Shown here piece by piece: positions 24,373 to 32,882 of a stretch of DNA of 64,000 nucleotides (position 1 is the first letter of the stretch; every line of letters starts with the position of its first letter). A model generated the notes under the pieces. The model made no database searches, had not been told where the DNA came from, and worked only from the letters and a program-made list of their open reading frames with translations. Source of the DNA: Mycolicibacterium phlei (lineage in GTDB: Bacteria; Actinomycetota; Actinomycetes; Mycobacteriales; Mycobacteriaceae); assembly GCF_001583415.1 (NCBI RefSeq), contig NZ_CP014475.1, positions 5,270,001-5,334,000 on the forward strand. The letters run 5' to 3'. Made by a program: the position numbers and the translations under genes.

Positions 24373-25313
24373 ATCCGCGCAACGACCTGCGCCCCTCCCA
24401 GCTGGCCGAGTTCATGGCACACGTTCTGGGCACCGTGGTCGAAGTGGTGACGCCGCTGGTACTTCTGTTCTCCCACAACAAGACCCTGACAGTGGCGGCC
24501 GTCGTACTCATGCTCGGCCTGCACCTCTACATCATCTCGGCGTTCCCGCTCGCGGTTCCGCTGGAGTGGAACGTCCTGTTCTCCTTCGCCACCGTGTTCC
24601 TGTTCCTGGGGTTCCCCACCTGGGAGGGCTATGCCGTCGGCGACATGTCCTCACCGTGGCTGACCGTGGCGATCGTCGCTGCCCTGCTCTTCTTCCCGAT
24701 CCTGGGCAACTTCCGGCCCGACAAGGTGTCGTTCCTGCCCTCAATGCGCCAGTACTCGGGCAACTGGGCCTGCAGCGTGTGGGCGTTCGCCCCGGGCGCC
24801 GAGGCCAAACTCGACAGGGTGAAGCGACCCGCGATCAACCAGATCGACCAGTTCATCGCCTACGGCTACGAACCGGAGTGGGCCGCGGTGATCATGAACC
24901 TGCCCGCCACCTTCCGGGCGATGCACACCCAGGGTCGCGGGCTGATCTCGGTGCTCGTCAAGAACCTGCCCGACATCGACACCCGCACCGTCCGGGAGGG
25001 CGAGTGGGTGTGCAACTCGCTGATCGGCTGGAACTTCGGCGACGGCCACCTGCATGATGAACGGATGATCACCGCCGTGCAGGAGCAGGTCGGTTTCGAG
25101 CCCGGGGAACTGGTGGTGGCCTGGGCCGAATCCCAGGCCTGGGGCAGCCCGGTTCAGCACTACAAGCTGATCGACGCGGCCCTGGGCGTCATCGAGACCG
25201 GCACGTGGAGAGTCGATGACGTCGCCGAGGCCCAGCCGTGGCTGCCGAACGGTCCGGTGCCGACCACGGTCACCTGGTCCCGGTTCCGCGACGGGCGGGG
25301 GGCGATGGCTTGA
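24363..25313 (+). pseudogene. DUF3556 membrane protein, N-terminally truncated
   Basis: The open frame of about 316 aa begins MYRDPRNDLRPSQLAEFMAHVLGTVVEV, which I recall as an internal segment of DUF3556 membrane proteins (about 580 aa; Rv1431-like). Three to four membrane segments and the soluble C-terminal half remain. The missing 250-odd residues, with the truncated pucR next to it, point to one deletion with its joint near 24365-24372. ATG 24363 or an upstream start at 24315 could still permit expression of a partial protein. It overlaps the oxidoreductase gene by four bases, so the downstream gene may still be transcribed from a new promoter. Confidence 0.65.
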
Positions 25314-26725
25314 CAACGGCGACGGTGGTCGGCAGCGGCCCCAACGGGCTCGCCGCCGCGGTCACGCTCGCCAAGGCGGGTGTGACCGTCACCGTCCTGG
25401 AAGCTGCCGACGAGATCGGCGGTGGCACACGCAGTTTCGAAGCGATCGTGCCCGGTCTCCTGCACGACCACTGCTCGGCGATTCATCCCATGGCGGTCGG
25501 ATCGCCGTTCCTCAACGAGTTCGGACTGGACCGCCACGGCCTGCGCTGGCACTGGCCCGACATCGACTGCGTCCACCCCCTCGACGACGGGACGGCCGGC
25601 GTGCTGCGCCGCTCCGTCGACCACACCGCCGCCGGCCTGGGTCCCGACGGTCGCGTCTGGAAGACGCTCTTCGGCCGCCCCGTCGACCGGTTCGACGCGG
25701 TCAACGACGCCGTCATGGGACCGCTGCTGCGCGTACCGAGACACCCCCTCACGCTGGCCCGGTTCGGCGCGCCCACCGTGCTGCCCGCCTCCGCGCTGGC
25801 CCGGGTGTTCCGCACCCCGGCGGCGCGCGCGCTGTGGGGCGGGGTGGCCGCGCACGCCTTCCGGCCGCTGCACCTGCCGATGACCTCAGCCATCGGGGTG
25901 GGGATCATCACCGCCGGACACCGCCACGGATGGGCGGTCGCCGAAGGCGGTTCCCGCGCCATCACCGATGCGATGGCCGCCCGCCTGCGGGAGTTGGGCG
26001 GCACCATCGAAACCGGCGTCCGGGTCCGCGACATCGCCGACCTCCCGCCGACCACGATCACGGTGTTCGACCTGGCCCCCGAAGCCGTCGCGGAGATCAT
26101 CGGCGACCGGCTACCCCCACGGGTGGCGCGGGCGTACCGGAGGTTCCGACGCGGGCCGGGTGCGTTCAAGGTCGACTTCGCCGTCGAGGGCGGTGTGCCC
26201 TGGCGCAACCCCGACGCACACCGCGCCGGCACCGTGCACGTCGGCGGCACCTTCGAGGAGATCGCGGCGACCGAACGCGACGTCAACGCCGGGCGGATGC
26301 CCGAGCGGCCGTTCGTGCTGGTCGCCCAGCAGTACGTCGCCGATCCGGGCCGCTCCGTCGGCGACATCCATCCGGTGTGGAGCTACGCCCACGTGCCGCA
26401 CGGCTACCCCGGTGACGCCACCGAAGCCGTCGTCGCGCAGATCGAACGCTTCGCCCCCGGCTTCCGCGACCGCATCGTCGGCTACCGCACCGAATCCGCC
26501 GAGGGGATGGCGCGGTTCAACGCCAACTTCACCGGCGGCGACATCCTCACCGGCGCCAAGGACATCCGGCAACTGACCTTCGGTCCACGTATCAGTCTGT
26601 CGCCGTATGCAACCGGTGCGCCCGGCTACTACATCTGCTCGGCGGCGACTCCGCCCGGACCCGGCGCGCACGGCATGTGCGGCTACCACGCCGCGCAGAC
26701 CGCGCTGCGGGAACTGGCCCGCTAG
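25310..26725 (+). CDS. FAD-dependent oxidoreductase (phytoene desaturase-like)
   Basis: A 471-aa protein beginning at TTG 25310 (LTTATVVGSGPNGLAAAVTLA), which overlaps the DUF3556 stop (TTGA) and follows GGGGGGCGATGG. The GSGPNGLAAA dinucleotide-binding motif and the C-terminal GYYICSAATPPGPGAHGMCGYHAA segment identify the phytoene-dehydrogenase-like/all-trans-retinol saturase group. The M. tuberculosis pair Rv1431-Rv1432 has, as I recall, the same DUF3556-oxidoreductase order. It is probably a lipid or isoprenoid redox enzyme. With the partner gene truncated, its pathway may be disabled. Confidence 0.85.
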   Translation: MTTATVVGSGPNGLAAAVTLAKAGVTVTVLEAADEIGGGTRSFEAIVPGLLHDHCSAIHPMAVGSPFLNEFGLDRHGLRWHWPDIDCVHPLDDGTAGVLRRSVDHTAAGLGPDGRVWKTLFGRPVDRFDAVNDAVMGPLLRVPRHPLTLARFGAPTVLPASALARVFRTPAARALWGGVAAHAFRPLHLPMTSAIGVGIITAGHRHGWAVAEGGSRAITDAMAARLRELGGTIETGVRVRDIADLPPTTITVFDLAPEAVAEIIGDRLPPRVARAYRRFRRGPGAFKVDFAVEGGVPWRNPDAHRAGTVHVGGTFEEIAATERDVNAGRMPERPFVLVAQQYVADPGRSVGDIHPVWSYAHVPHGYPGDATEAVVAQIERFAPGFRDRIVGYRTESAEGMARFNANFTGGDILTGAKDIRQLTFGPRISLSPYATGAPGYYICSAATPPGPGAHGMCGYHAAQTALRELAR

Positions 26726-26898
26726 CCGAGCAGGCCGGGCCGCCGAACCAGAACCCATGGTCGTGATCCGCGCGGTTTAACCACCACGGGTTCTCACTCG
26801 CGGTGGCGAGGCGGGGCGAGCCGCCGAAAATTGCAGCGCCGAGGGGTCTGCGAACCTCCGTAAGCTGGACGGGTGTGCTGTGGGCATAAGGCGGTCCG

Positions 26899-28464
26899 GT
26901 GAGCGCGATCGACGCGTTCTACCGGGTCTGGGCTGACGCCCGGCAGACCTTCGGCAACGGGACGCCGCAGCGCGGCGAGACCTACGACAAGAGCGCACAG
27001 CTGACGACCTTCGCGCGCACCCTCGATCAGGCCGCCCCCGGGCAGCGGTGGACGGGCGCCGCCGCCGGTGCGTACGCCGGAGCCAACACCGAACACCAGC
27101 AGGTGTTCAGCCGGCTCGCCGAACTCGACCGTCAGGTCGCCACGCACGTCGCCGCGTCGGCGGAGGTGGTCGCCGCCGGACGCCGCAACCTCGACGCGCT
27201 CCGCGACTGGGTCACCGCCGCCGCCGGCAGCGTCCCGCCCGGCAGGCTGCGCGACGTCATGCTCACGCAGATCGCCAACAAGGGGCTGGCCGAACTCAGC
27301 GAGGTCGTCCGCCGCTCCAACGCCGAGTCCAACACCATCGCCGAGAGCCTGCGCAGGCTGGGCCCGCAGTTCGACGCGCTCGGGTCGGAGCAGCGCTTCG
27401 GCGGCAAGGAGTCCGGCGGCGACGAGCAGACCGACCGGGACGACAAGGACGACACGGCCGAAGACGACGGGCCGAAGAAGACCGACATGTCCTCCGGTGA
27501 CATCGAGGCCATCGACCAGGCCAACCGCGAACTGCTGGCGGAGATGCGGGCCGAATACGAACAGCTGCCGGACGGACAGGTCGAGACGGACCGTCTCAAC
27601 GACATCGCGGCCATCGAGCGTGCGCTTGAGGTGCCGGGCTCGCATCTGGTGTACCTGGAGAAGCCCGACGATCCGTCGCAGATGGTGCCGGCGGCCACCT
27701 CCGTCGGGGATCCGTTCACCGCCGACCATGTGTCGGTGACGGTCCCGGGAGTCGGGAGCTCGACCCGCGACAGCATCCACAACATGACCGGCGAGGCGGC
27801 GGAGTTGAGGAACGAGGCCCTCGACATCGCCGACGCCGTCGGGACGAACACCAGCGTCGCGACGGTGGCCTGGGTGGGCTATCAACCCCCGCTCAACATG
27901 GGCCAGGGCTCCGTGCTCAACGACGACCTCGCTCAGGCCGGCGCGTCGAACCTGACCTCCTTCCTGGCCGATCTGGACGCGGCGTCGCACAATCCGAACC
28001 AGACCACGGCCCTGTTCGGGCACTCGTACGGATCGTTGACCTCCGGTATCGCGCTGAAGGAAGGTGCGAGCGAGTTCGTCGACAACGCGGTGCTGTACGG
28101 CTCGCCGGGTTTCCAGGCGACCAAACCCGCCGACCTCGGGATGACCGACGACAACTTCTTCGTGATGGCCGCACCCGACGACTTGATCAACCAGATCGGT
28201 GCGCTGGCACCGTTGCACGGGTGGGGATCCGATCCGAACGAGATCCTGCGGAACAGCGACGGGTCGCTGCGGTTCCGCTTCCAGCATCTGGAGACCAGCG
28301 CCGGGCTGACCCCGATCGAGGGGTACGAGGCGAAGACGGGTGCCTCCGGACACTCCGACTACCCGCGTGACGCCGGGGAGCGCATGACGGGCTACAACCT
28401 GGCGGCGATCCTGTTGAACCGGCCCGACCTCGCAGTGAAGGAGACCCCGTACGGATGGCACTGA
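26899..28464 (+). CDS. DUF1023 alpha/beta hydrolase with ESX-substrate-like helical N-terminus
   Basis: A 521-aa protein. Residues about 1-150 are helical and resemble EspA/EspE-type or WXG-like secretion substrates (W-x-G in QRWTGAAAGAYAGA). An acidic linker rich in Asp and Lys (near 175-200) follows, then the DUF1023 hydrolase domain with VPGVGSS and the elbow FGHSYGS (Ser near 376). The GTG start is at 26899. Gene order with the following LppA-family lipoprotein matches my recollection of Rv2797c-lppV in M. tuberculosis. The protein probably acts at the cell envelope; the route of export and the substrate are unproven. Confidence 0.75.
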   Translation: MSAIDAFYRVWADARQTFGNGTPQRGETYDKSAQLTTFARTLDQAAPGQRWTGAAAGAYAGANTEHQQVFSRLAELDRQVATHVAASAEVVAAGRRNLDALRDWVTAAAGSVPPGRLRDVMLTQIANKGLAELSEVVRRSNAESNTIAESLRRLGPQFDALGSEQRFGGKESGGDEQTDRDDKDDTAEDDGPKKTDMSSGDIEAIDQANRELLAEMRAEYEQLPDGQVETDRLNDIAAIERALEVPGSHLVYLEKPDDPSQMVPAATSVGDPFTADHVSVTVPGVGSSTRDSIHNMTGEAAELRNEALDIADAVGTNTSVATVAWVGYQPPLNMGQGSVLNDDLAQAGASNLTSFLADLDAASHNPNQTTALFGHSYGSLTSGIALKEGASEFVDNAVLYGSPGFQATKPADLGMTDDNFFVMAAPDDLINQIGALAPLHGWGSDPNEILRNSDGSLRFRFQHLETSAGLTPIEGYEAKTGASGHSDYPRDAGERMTGYNLAAILLNRPDLAVKETPYGWH

Positions 28465-29087
28465 ACCGGCGCCACAGGTGGCGACTGCCGGCCGGACTCG
28501 CGGTCTGCGCAATAGTGTTAGGTGGTTGTTTCATGCTCGAAGAACCCTCTCAGTCAACACCTCCCACCGACGAGGAGACGATCGCGCTCATCGACAGCAT
28601 GCGCGACAAGGGCTCCTACGAGGACGCCCGCGAGCGGCTCAACACCTCCGCCCGGGCGATCGCCGAGCAGATCGTCGCCGCCGTGCCCGGACAGAGCTGG
28701 CAGTTCTCCGACGATCCCAATGTTCAGGAGGTGAAACGGAACGGGTTGCCCTGCAAGGATCTCCGGCTCACCGGCAGTGTCGCGCTTCGGCCGACCGCCG
28801 ACACGGTGGCGTTCGGCAGGACGTTCACGTCCGAGGAGTTCGCCGTCGCCGCGGACATCGTTCGCCGGGAGGCCGCCAAGTACGGTGTCACCGACGAGTC
28901 CTCGCTGTTCGACGAACAGTCTCGCCGCGATTACGCCGTGCAGGGCAACGGCTACGAGTTCCAACTCATGCAGATCAACCGTGCCCGCCTGAACATCACC
29001 GGCGACTGCTTCCTGATGCAGCGCGTGCTGGACCTGCCGCCGGGACAGCTGCCGCCCAAACCGCCCTTGACCACCACAAGCCGGTGA
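28455..29087 (+). CDS. LppA/LppB/LppV-family lipoprotein
   Basis: A 210-aa protein. The signal peptide ends in a lipobox (AIVLGGC), so it should be lipid-anchored at the outer face of the plasma membrane. Segments LIDSMRDKGSYEDARERL, PGQSWQFSDDPNVQ, YAVQGNGYEFQLMQI and LNITGDCFL follow M. tuberculosis LppA closely. The family has no known activity. The start ATG overlaps the hydrolase gene end by ten bases, so both are translated from one mRNA and may work together. Confidence 0.9.
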   Translation: MALNRRHRWRLPAGLAVCAIVLGGCFMLEEPSQSTPPTDEETIALIDSMRDKGSYEDARERLNTSARAIAEQIVAAVPGQSWQFSDDPNVQEVKRNGLPCKDLRLTGSVALRPTADTVAFGRTFTSEEFAVAADIVRREAAKYGVTDESSLFDEQSRRDYAVQGNGYEFQLMQINRARLNITGDCFLMQRVLDLPPGQLPPKPPLTTTSR

Positions 29088-29118
29088 GGGCGGCTGTGCG
29101 GCAACGGGTTTGACGCCG

Positions 29119-30501
29119 TTACTGCTTGGCCATGTTCGCGAAGCGCGAGTAGTGCAGCTGGTGCGCGACGGTGATCGTCTTGGTCGGGCCGTTGCGGTGC
29201 TTGCCGAGAATCAGGTCCGCCTCGCCGCCGCGGGGGTCGTCGCGCTCGAACGCGTCCGGCCGGTGCAACAGGATGACCATGTCGGCGTCCTGCTCCAGCG
29301 AGCCCGACTCGCGAAGATCGGAGACCTGCGGCCGCTTGTCGGTGCGCTGCTCGGGACCACGGTTCAGCTGGCTGATCGCGATCACCGGGACGTCGAGCTC
29401 CTTAGCCATCAGCTTCAGGCTTCGCGAGAAGTCCGAGACCTCCTGCTGGCGTGACTCGTACTTCTTGCCCGACGTCATCAGCTGCATGTAGTCCACCACG
29501 ATCAGCCGCAGCCCGGACTTCTGCGCGAGCCGGCGCGCCTTGGCGCGGATCTCCATCATCGTCAGGTTCGGCGAATCGTCGATGTACAGCGGGGCCTCGC
29601 TGATTTCGCTCATCCGCCGGGCCAGCCGCGTCCAGTCGTCGTCGCTCATCCGGCCCGACCGCATGTCGGCCAGCTTGATCTTCGCCTCGGCCGACAGCAG
29701 ACGCATGACGATCTCGGACTTGCTCATCTCCAGCGAGAAGATGACGCTGGGCATGCGGTGTTTGATCGAGCACGACCGCATGAAGTCCAGCCCCAGCGTC
29801 GACTTACCGACACCGGGTCGGGCCGCGATGATGATCATCTGGCCCGGGTGCAGACCGTTGGTCACCTCGTCGAGCTCGTGGAAGCCCGTCGGCACACCGC
29901 GCGCGAGACCGCCCTGCGAGGCGATCGCGTCGATCTCGTCCATCGTCGGCTGCAGCAGCTCCTCGAGGATCACGAAGTCCTCTTTGGCGCGCCGCTCGGT
30001 GACGTCGTAGATCTCCGCCTGCGCCCGGTCCACGATGTCGCTGACATCGGCGCCGTCGGCGCCCGCGTAGCCGTACTGCACCACCCGGGTGCCCGCCTCC
30101 ACGAGCCGGCGCAGCAGCGCCTTCTCGGCGACGATGCCCGCGTAGTAACCGGCGTTGGCCGCCGTCGGCACCGTGGAGATCAGGGTGTGCAGATACGGCG
30201 CCCCGCCGATGCGGCGCAGCAGCCCGCGGCGGTCCAGCTCGGCGGCCACCGTCACCGCGTCGGCCGGCTCCCCGCGCCCGTAGAGGTCGAGGATGGCGTC
30301 GTAGATGTTCTGGTGCGCGGGACGGTAGAAGTCCCCCGGGCGCAGCCGCTCGAGCACGTCGGCGATCGCGTCCTTGCTCAACAACATGCCGCCCAACACC
30401 GCCTGCTCGGCGGCCTGGTCCTGCGGCGGCTGCCTGCCGAACTCCTCGCTCGGCGGCGGCTCCATGCCCGCGCTGTGACCGAGGTCATCCACGACAGCCA
30501 C
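29119..30501 (-). CDS. dnaB: Replicative DNA helicase DnaB
   Basis: A 460-aa protein, uninterrupted. The N-terminal primase-binding domain (AAEQAVLGGMLLSKDAIADV) precedes the RecA-like helicase domain with Walker A ARPGVGKST near residue 229, Walker B LIVVDYMQLM and RESGSLEQDADMVI. Unlike the M. tuberculosis gene there is no intein. GTG 30501 (VAVVDDLG) is chosen because it matches the M. tuberculosis N-terminus and has GGGTGAG at good distance; GTG 30513 is an alternative. It unwinds DNA ahead of the fork as a hexamer. It is separated from rplI by a 470-bp region with DnaA-box-like sequences. Confidence 0.97.
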   Translation of the reverse strand: MAVVDDLGHSAGMEPPPSEEFGRQPPQDQAAEQAVLGGMLLSKDAIADVLERLRPGDFYRPAHQNIYDAILDLYGRGEPADAVTVAAELDRRGLLRRIGGAPYLHTLISTVPTAANAGYYAGIVAEKALLRRLVEAGTRVVQYGYAGADGADVSDIVDRAQAEIYDVTERRAKEDFVILEELLQPTMDEIDAIASQGGLARGVPTGFHELDEVTNGLHPGQMIIIAARPGVGKSTLGLDFMRSCSIKHRMPSVIFSLEMSKSEIVMRLLSAEAKIKLADMRSGRMSDDDWTRLARRMSEISEAPLYIDDSPNLTMMEIRAKARRLAQKSGLRLIVVDYMQLMTSGKKYESRQQEVSDFSRSLKLMAKELDVPVIAISQLNRGPEQRTDKRPQVSDLRESGSLEQDADMVILLHRPDAFERDDPRGGEADLILGKHRNGPTKTITVAHQLHYSRFANMAKQ

Positions 30502-30920
30502 GAAGCGTCTCACCCCCTGGGTTCACTTGTCGAACGTCCATTCGATCGCGACTGTACGACAGGCCGCCGACAACTCCCCGCTGCGCAGCCCGCCGCAATC
30601 TCGGGGGCCTACGTTAGAGGTTGCTGCACCCACTGCAAACCACCCCTGTTCATAGCCCTGTGGATGGCGTGTGGATAGCTCTGGACAGCCATGTTGAGGG
30701 GTTGGGGAAAACCTGTGAATTAACGATGTCGATCAATGCATTTTTGCTGGTAACTGCACCATACGGCGCTCAACAGGCTGTGGATGAAAATTGCTTCGGC
30801 GTGTCGGGCTAGGTTGCCGTCTCGGGCGTGTTGTGTTGCGCGTCGGGGGACGCCGGGTTAACGGCACGTAAGCTTCGCTACCCACGAGTCACCTCGCAAA
30901 GTTCGCCGGCCCAAACAGCA
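30502..30920. promoter_or_regulatory. dnaB upstream region with DnaA-box-like cluster
   Basis: This gene-free stretch upstream of dnaB is AT-richer than its surroundings at 30690-30800. It contains TGTGGATGG (30659-30667), TGTGGATAG (30670-30678), TGTGAATTA (30714-30722) and TGTGGATGA (30779-30787), all within one or two bases of the reverse complement of TTATCCACA. It may let DnaA regulate dnaB. No dnaA or dnaN is nearby, so it is not proposed as oriC. Confidence 0.45.
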
Positions 30921-30959
30921 ACGGCCGGGTGAAGTCCGAAATGGACTCCACCCGGCCGT
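30921..30959 (-). terminator. Terminator hairpin of the rpsF operon
   Basis: ACGGCCGGGTG (30921-30931) pairs with CACCCGGCCGT (30949-30959). After one mismatch, AGTCC pairs with GGACT around a 5-nt loop. It lies 14 bp beyond the rplI stop and is followed, on the transcribed strand, by a short TGTTT. Confidence 0.85.
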
Positions 30960-30972
30960 ATTGCCGAAACGG

Positions 30973-31431
30973 TTACTGCGCGGCGACGACTTCCAGCGAC
31001 AGCGAAGCGGCGATCTCCGGATGCAGCTTCACCGACACGGGATGGGTGCCCGTCGTCTTGATGTGCGCCTTGGGCAGCTGCACGGTCCGCTTGTCGAGGT
31101 TCGGGCCGCCCGCGTTCTTGATCGCGGCGACGACGTCGGCCGACGTCACCGAACCGAACAGCTTGCCGGTGTCGGGCGCCGCCTTGACCGACAGCTGGAC
31201 CGAACCCAGGCCCTCCAGGGCGCTCTTGAGCTCGACAGCGTGCTCGCGGCTCTGGATGGCCTTCTGCTCGCGCGCCCGGCGGATCTCCTCGGCCTGGCGC
31301 TCGGCGCCGCGGGAGGCCACCACGGCCAGCCCGCGGGGCAGCAGGTAGTTGCGGCCGTAGCCGTCCTTGACCTCGACGATGTCGCCGGAGACGCCCAGGT
31401 GCTCGACGTCGGCGGTGAGAATCAGTTTCAT
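30973..31431 (-). CDS. rplI: 50S ribosomal protein L9
   Basis: A 152-aa protein, MKLILTADVEHLGVSGDIVEVKDGYGRNYLLPRGLA at the N-terminus, the conserved rRNA-binding domain. A long connecting helix and the C-terminal domain follow. It is the last gene of the rpsF-ssb-rpsR-rplI operon, 14 bp after rpsR, and is followed by the operon terminator. L9 binds 23S rRNA near the L1 stalk base and supports reading-frame maintenance. Confidence 0.98.
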   Translation of the reverse strand: MKLILTADVEHLGVSGDIVEVKDGYGRNYLLPRGLAVVASRGAERQAEEIRRAREQKAIQSREHAVELKSALEGLGSVQLSVKAAPDTGKLFGSVTSADVVAAIKNAGGPNLDKRTVQLPKAHIKTTGTHPVSVKLHPEIAASLSLEVVAAQ

Positions 31432-31445
31432 CTTCTGTGTCCTGC

Positions 31446-31700
31446 CTATCGCGTCGACGAGGTGAACGGCAGCAGGGCGACCTCGCGCGCGTTCTTCACG
31501 GCGATCGCGATGTCACGCTGGTGCTGCACGCAGTTGCCGGTGACGCGGCGGGCGCGGATCTTGCCGCGCTCGCTGATGTAGGTGCGCAGCAGCGCGGTGT
31601 CCTTGTAGTCGATCTTCTGCCCCTTCTTGGAGCAGAAGACGCACTTGCGAGTCTTGACCGGCTTCTCCGGTGCCGGCCGACGCTTCGTGCTCTTGGCCAT
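31446..31700 (-). CDS. rpsR: 30S ribosomal protein S18, zinc-ribbon (C+) form
   Basis: An 84-aa protein. KCVFCSKKGQ and GNCVQHQ provide three Cys and one His, the zinc-binding form of S18 (rpsR1 in M. tuberculosis). Mycobacteria usually also have a Zur-controlled zinc-free paralogue elsewhere that replaces this copy in zinc starvation; it is not in this window. S18 pairs with S6 on the 30S platform, matching its place in the S6 operon. Confidence 0.98.
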   Translation of the reverse strand: MAKSTKRRPAPEKPVKTRKCVFCSKKGQKIDYKDTALLRTYISERGKIRARRVTGNCVQHQRDIAIAVKNAREVALLPFTSSTR

Positions 31701-31744
31701 GTGTCTTTCTCTTTCTTACTTCTGCTGAATGCTGATCAGGTGTG

Positions 31745-32239
31745 TCAGAAGGGTGGCTCGTCGTCGGCACCGGCGAACGAACCCGACGCCGGGGCGCTGC
31801 CCCACGGGTCGTCCTTCGGCTGCTCCATCCGCGCACCACCGCCGCCGCCGAATCCGCCACCGCTACCACCGCCGCGGGTGACCTTGTTGACCTTGGCGGT
31901 GGCGTAGCGCAGCGACGGGCCGATCTCATCGACCTCGACCTCGACGACCGTGCGCTTCTCCCCCTCGCGGGTTTCGAACGAACGCTGCTTGAGCCGGCCC
32001 TGCACGATCACCCGCGAACCGCGGGTCAGGCTCTCGGCCACGTTCTCCGCGGCCTCGCGCCAGATGTTGCAGCGCAGGAACAGCGCCTCGCCGTCCTTCC
32101 ACTCGCCGGTCTGGCGGTCGTAGACACGGGGGGTCGACGCCACGGTGAAGTTGGCGACGGCCGCGCCCGACGGCGTGAAGCGGAGCTCCGGATCGGCGGT
32201 CAGGTTTCCGACGATGGTGATGGTGGTGTCACCAGCCAC
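31745..32239 (-). CDS. ssb: Single-stranded DNA-binding protein
   Basis: A 164-aa protein. An OB-fold (TTITIVGNLTADPELRFTPSGAAVANFTVAS to about residue 115), a Gly-rich linker and the acidic tail ending DDEPPF that recruits replication and repair partners. It forms a tetramer on single-stranded DNA. It lies between rpsF and rpsR, the usual actinobacterial order, which ties SSB supply to ribosome synthesis. Confidence 0.98.
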   Translation of the reverse strand: MAGDTTITIVGNLTADPELRFTPSGAAVANFTVASTPRVYDRQTGEWKDGEALFLRCNIWREAAENVAESLTRGSRVIVQGRLKQRSFETREGEKRTVVEVEVDEIGPSLRYATAKVNKVTRGGGSGGGFGGGGGARMEQPKDDPWGSAPASGSFAGADDEPPF

Positions 32240-32326
32240 GATGTCCTCCTGGGATTTGGCGGTGTGCGCGGAAGTAGTCGCAGGCGAGCCTACGGACCAA
32301 CTCCGACGCGCACACGCCGTTCTCGG

Positions 32327-32617
32327 CTAGTGCTTGTCGGTCCGCAGCACCTTGGTCCGCAGAACGGACTCATTGAGGCTGAGCTGACGGTCGAGCTCGG
32401 TCACCGTGGCCGGGTTGGCCTTGACGTCGATCACCGCGTAGATGCCCTCGGAGTGCTTGGCGATCTCGTAGGCCAGCCGGCGGCGTCCCCAGATGTCGAC
32501 CTTTTCGACAGTCCCGCCGTCCTTGCGGATGACGTTGAGGAACGTTTCCAGGGACGGAGCTACGGTGCGCTCGTCAAGGGTGGGGTCGAGAATGACCATG
32601 ATTTCGTATGGACGCAT
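32327..32617 (-). CDS. rpsF: 30S ribosomal protein S6
   Basis: A 96-aa protein from ATG 32617 (MRPYEIMVILDPTLDERTVAPSLE), the length in M. tuberculosis. The longer in-frame extension to 32653 runs through the leader and is rejected. S6 binds S18 on the 30S platform. First gene of the operon. Its leader carries two hairpins, one of which masks the GGAGG region, suggesting S6:S18 feedback. Confidence 0.97.
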   Translation of the reverse strand: MRPYEIMVILDPTLDERTVAPSLETFLNVIRKDGGTVEKVDIWGRRRLAYEIAKHSEGIYAVIDVKANPATVTELDRQLSLNESVLRTKVLRTDKH

Positions 32618-32618
32618 G

Positions 32619-32667
32619 AAGACCTCATCACCTCCTACGGTCTTGTCGGCCACGGTCGTTCCGTGGC
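32619..32667 (-). promoter_or_regulatory. Candidate S6:S18 autoregulatory leader of rpsF
   Basis: In the mRNA, AAGACC (32644-32639) can pair with GGTCTT (32624-32619), enclosing CCG-adjacent sequence and the GTAGGAGGTGATGA Shine-Dalgarno region directly before the rpsF ATG. A second hairpin, GCCACGG/CCGTGGC (32649-32667, 5-nt loop), lies just upstream. In many bacteria the S6:S18 complex binds a leader hairpin with a conserved CCG to shut off the operon. The match here is by eye only. Confidence 0.45.
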
Positions 32668-32697
32668 AGGAGGGTCGCCTGCGTCGGCAACCGGCCT

Positions 32698-32703
32698 AGG
32701 GTA
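32698..32703 (-). promoter_or_regulatory. Possible -10 box of the rpsF operon
   Basis: Reverse-strand TACCCT (32703-32698) lies 80 bp before rpsF in an otherwise gene-free region. A weak TTCGCA-like -35 lies about 18 bp upstream. Offered as the most likely promoter for the ribosomal operon; no better candidate was seen. Confidence 0.35.
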
Positions 32704-32882
32704 CCGGAAACAGCGCTGATCTGCGAAATCGCCCTGTTCGGCGGGCCTGGACTGCCGCCGAGTCCTCCGCGGCGTGGCGGGTCAGTAATCACGCCGTCGG
32801 CTGACGCTCGATTGTGAATCCGGCGACGGTTTTCCGCCGTACGGCGTCGGTATTTTCACAAATGGCGACCACAACCGGGCGA

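Noticed and set aside
29119..30501. Intein in DnaB
   Set aside because: The helicase reads through the P-loop and other conserved blocks without any insertion; length is that of an intein-free DnaB.
30502..30920. Chromosomal origin
   Set aside because: DnaA-box-like sequences are present but there is no adjacent dnaA or dnaN; the gene order places oriC beyond the right edge.
32618..32653. N-terminal extension of S6
   Set aside because: The extension covers the conserved leader hairpin and Shine-Dalgarno; the 96-aa form matches the family.
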